The notes beneath the pieces are model-generated. The model ran no database searches. It was not told where the DNA came from and saw only the letters and a program-made list of their open reading frames with translations. Both the position numbers and the translations under genes were made by a program. DNA of 6,945 bases from Clostridiaceae bacterium (GTDB taxonomy: Bacteria; Bacillota; Clostridia; Saccharofermentanales; UBA5734), in assembly GCA_012729935.1 (NCBI GenBank), contig JAAYBY010000071.1, positions 1-6,945 on the forward strand, in the 5' to 3' direction. Shown here piece by piece: positions 6,779 to 6,945 of the stretch (position 1 is the first letter of the stretch; each line of letters begins with the position of its first letter).

Positions 6779-6945
6779 TCACATCCGTTCCACAACCGCG
6801 ATACCAACCAACTCCAGAGCTGTGCGGATCGTCAGGCAGACAGCTTGTACCAGATTGAGCCGGGCCAGACGCAGTTCAGCCCCGTCTGTTTTTAAAATCG
6901 GCTCATGGTTATAGTATTTATTAAAGGATCGTGCCAGGGCTGTCA
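6779..6945 (-). CDS. argS: Arginyl-tRNA synthetase, C-terminal end (partial)
   Basis: The last 54 codons plus TGA (6781-6779) are visible; the rest lies beyond the window. The residues FNKYYNHEPIL, ELRLARLNLVQAVCLTIRTA and LELVGIAVVERM fit the helical DALR anticodon-binding domain of class I arginyl-tRNA synthetase, including the characteristic terminal LLGI-x-x-x-ERM ending. The enzyme charges tRNA-Arg with arginine. It is followed after 4 bases by the M3-like gene, so translation of the two is probably coupled. Confidence 0.93.
   Translation of the reverse strand, partial: TALARSFNKYYNHEPILKTDGAELRLARLNLVQAVCLTIRTALELVGIAVVERM

Overview
The window looks like a housekeeping stretch of a Bacillota (low-G+C Gram-positive lineage) chromosome. 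The evidence is a homoserine dehydrogenase next to a UPF0735/PheB-type ACT protein, an M3B-type peptidase homologue, good AGGAGG-type ribosome binding sites and a textbook sigma-A promoter. I cannot name the genus. All supported genes lie on the minus strand, so transcription runs from high to low coordinates. I see no mobile element, tRNA, rRNA, CRISPR array or strong intrinsic terminator.

In transcription order the layout is: (1) the 3' end of argS (6945-6779); (2) four bases later, a full-length homologue of the M3 family oligoendopeptidases that has lost its zinc-binding HExxH motif and its C-terminal His/Tyr catalytic cluster (6774-5071), so it is probably a pseudoenzyme; (3) an RsmF-type rRNA cytosine-C5 methyltransferase (5012-3546); (4) an RdgB/HAM1 XTP/dITP pyrophosphatase (3517-2918); (5) a small helix-turn-helix plus ACT protein of the UPF0735/PheB family (2864-2406); (6) homoserine dehydrogenase (2366-1134); (7) a PAS-GGDEF-EAL cyclic-di-GMP protein that runs off the low end of the window exactly inside its EAL motif (1062-1).

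The gaps inside argS-M3-rsmF-rdgB are 4, 58 and 28 bases with no terminator, so these genes probably form one transcript serving translation (tRNA charging, rRNA modification) and nucleotide-pool cleaning. A strong promoter overlapping the last codons of rdgB starts a second unit, the ACT protein plus hom, which serves threonine/methionine synthesis from aspartate. An 8-bp inverted repeat sits on the -10 box and just downstream of the predicted transcription start. It resembles an operator, possibly for the ACT protein itself.

The two points most worth a second look are the catalytically dead but otherwise intact M3 peptidase homologue behind argS, and the hom unit. In that unit the enzyme's own ACT domain looks degenerate while a stand-alone HTH-ACT protein is made from the same promoter.
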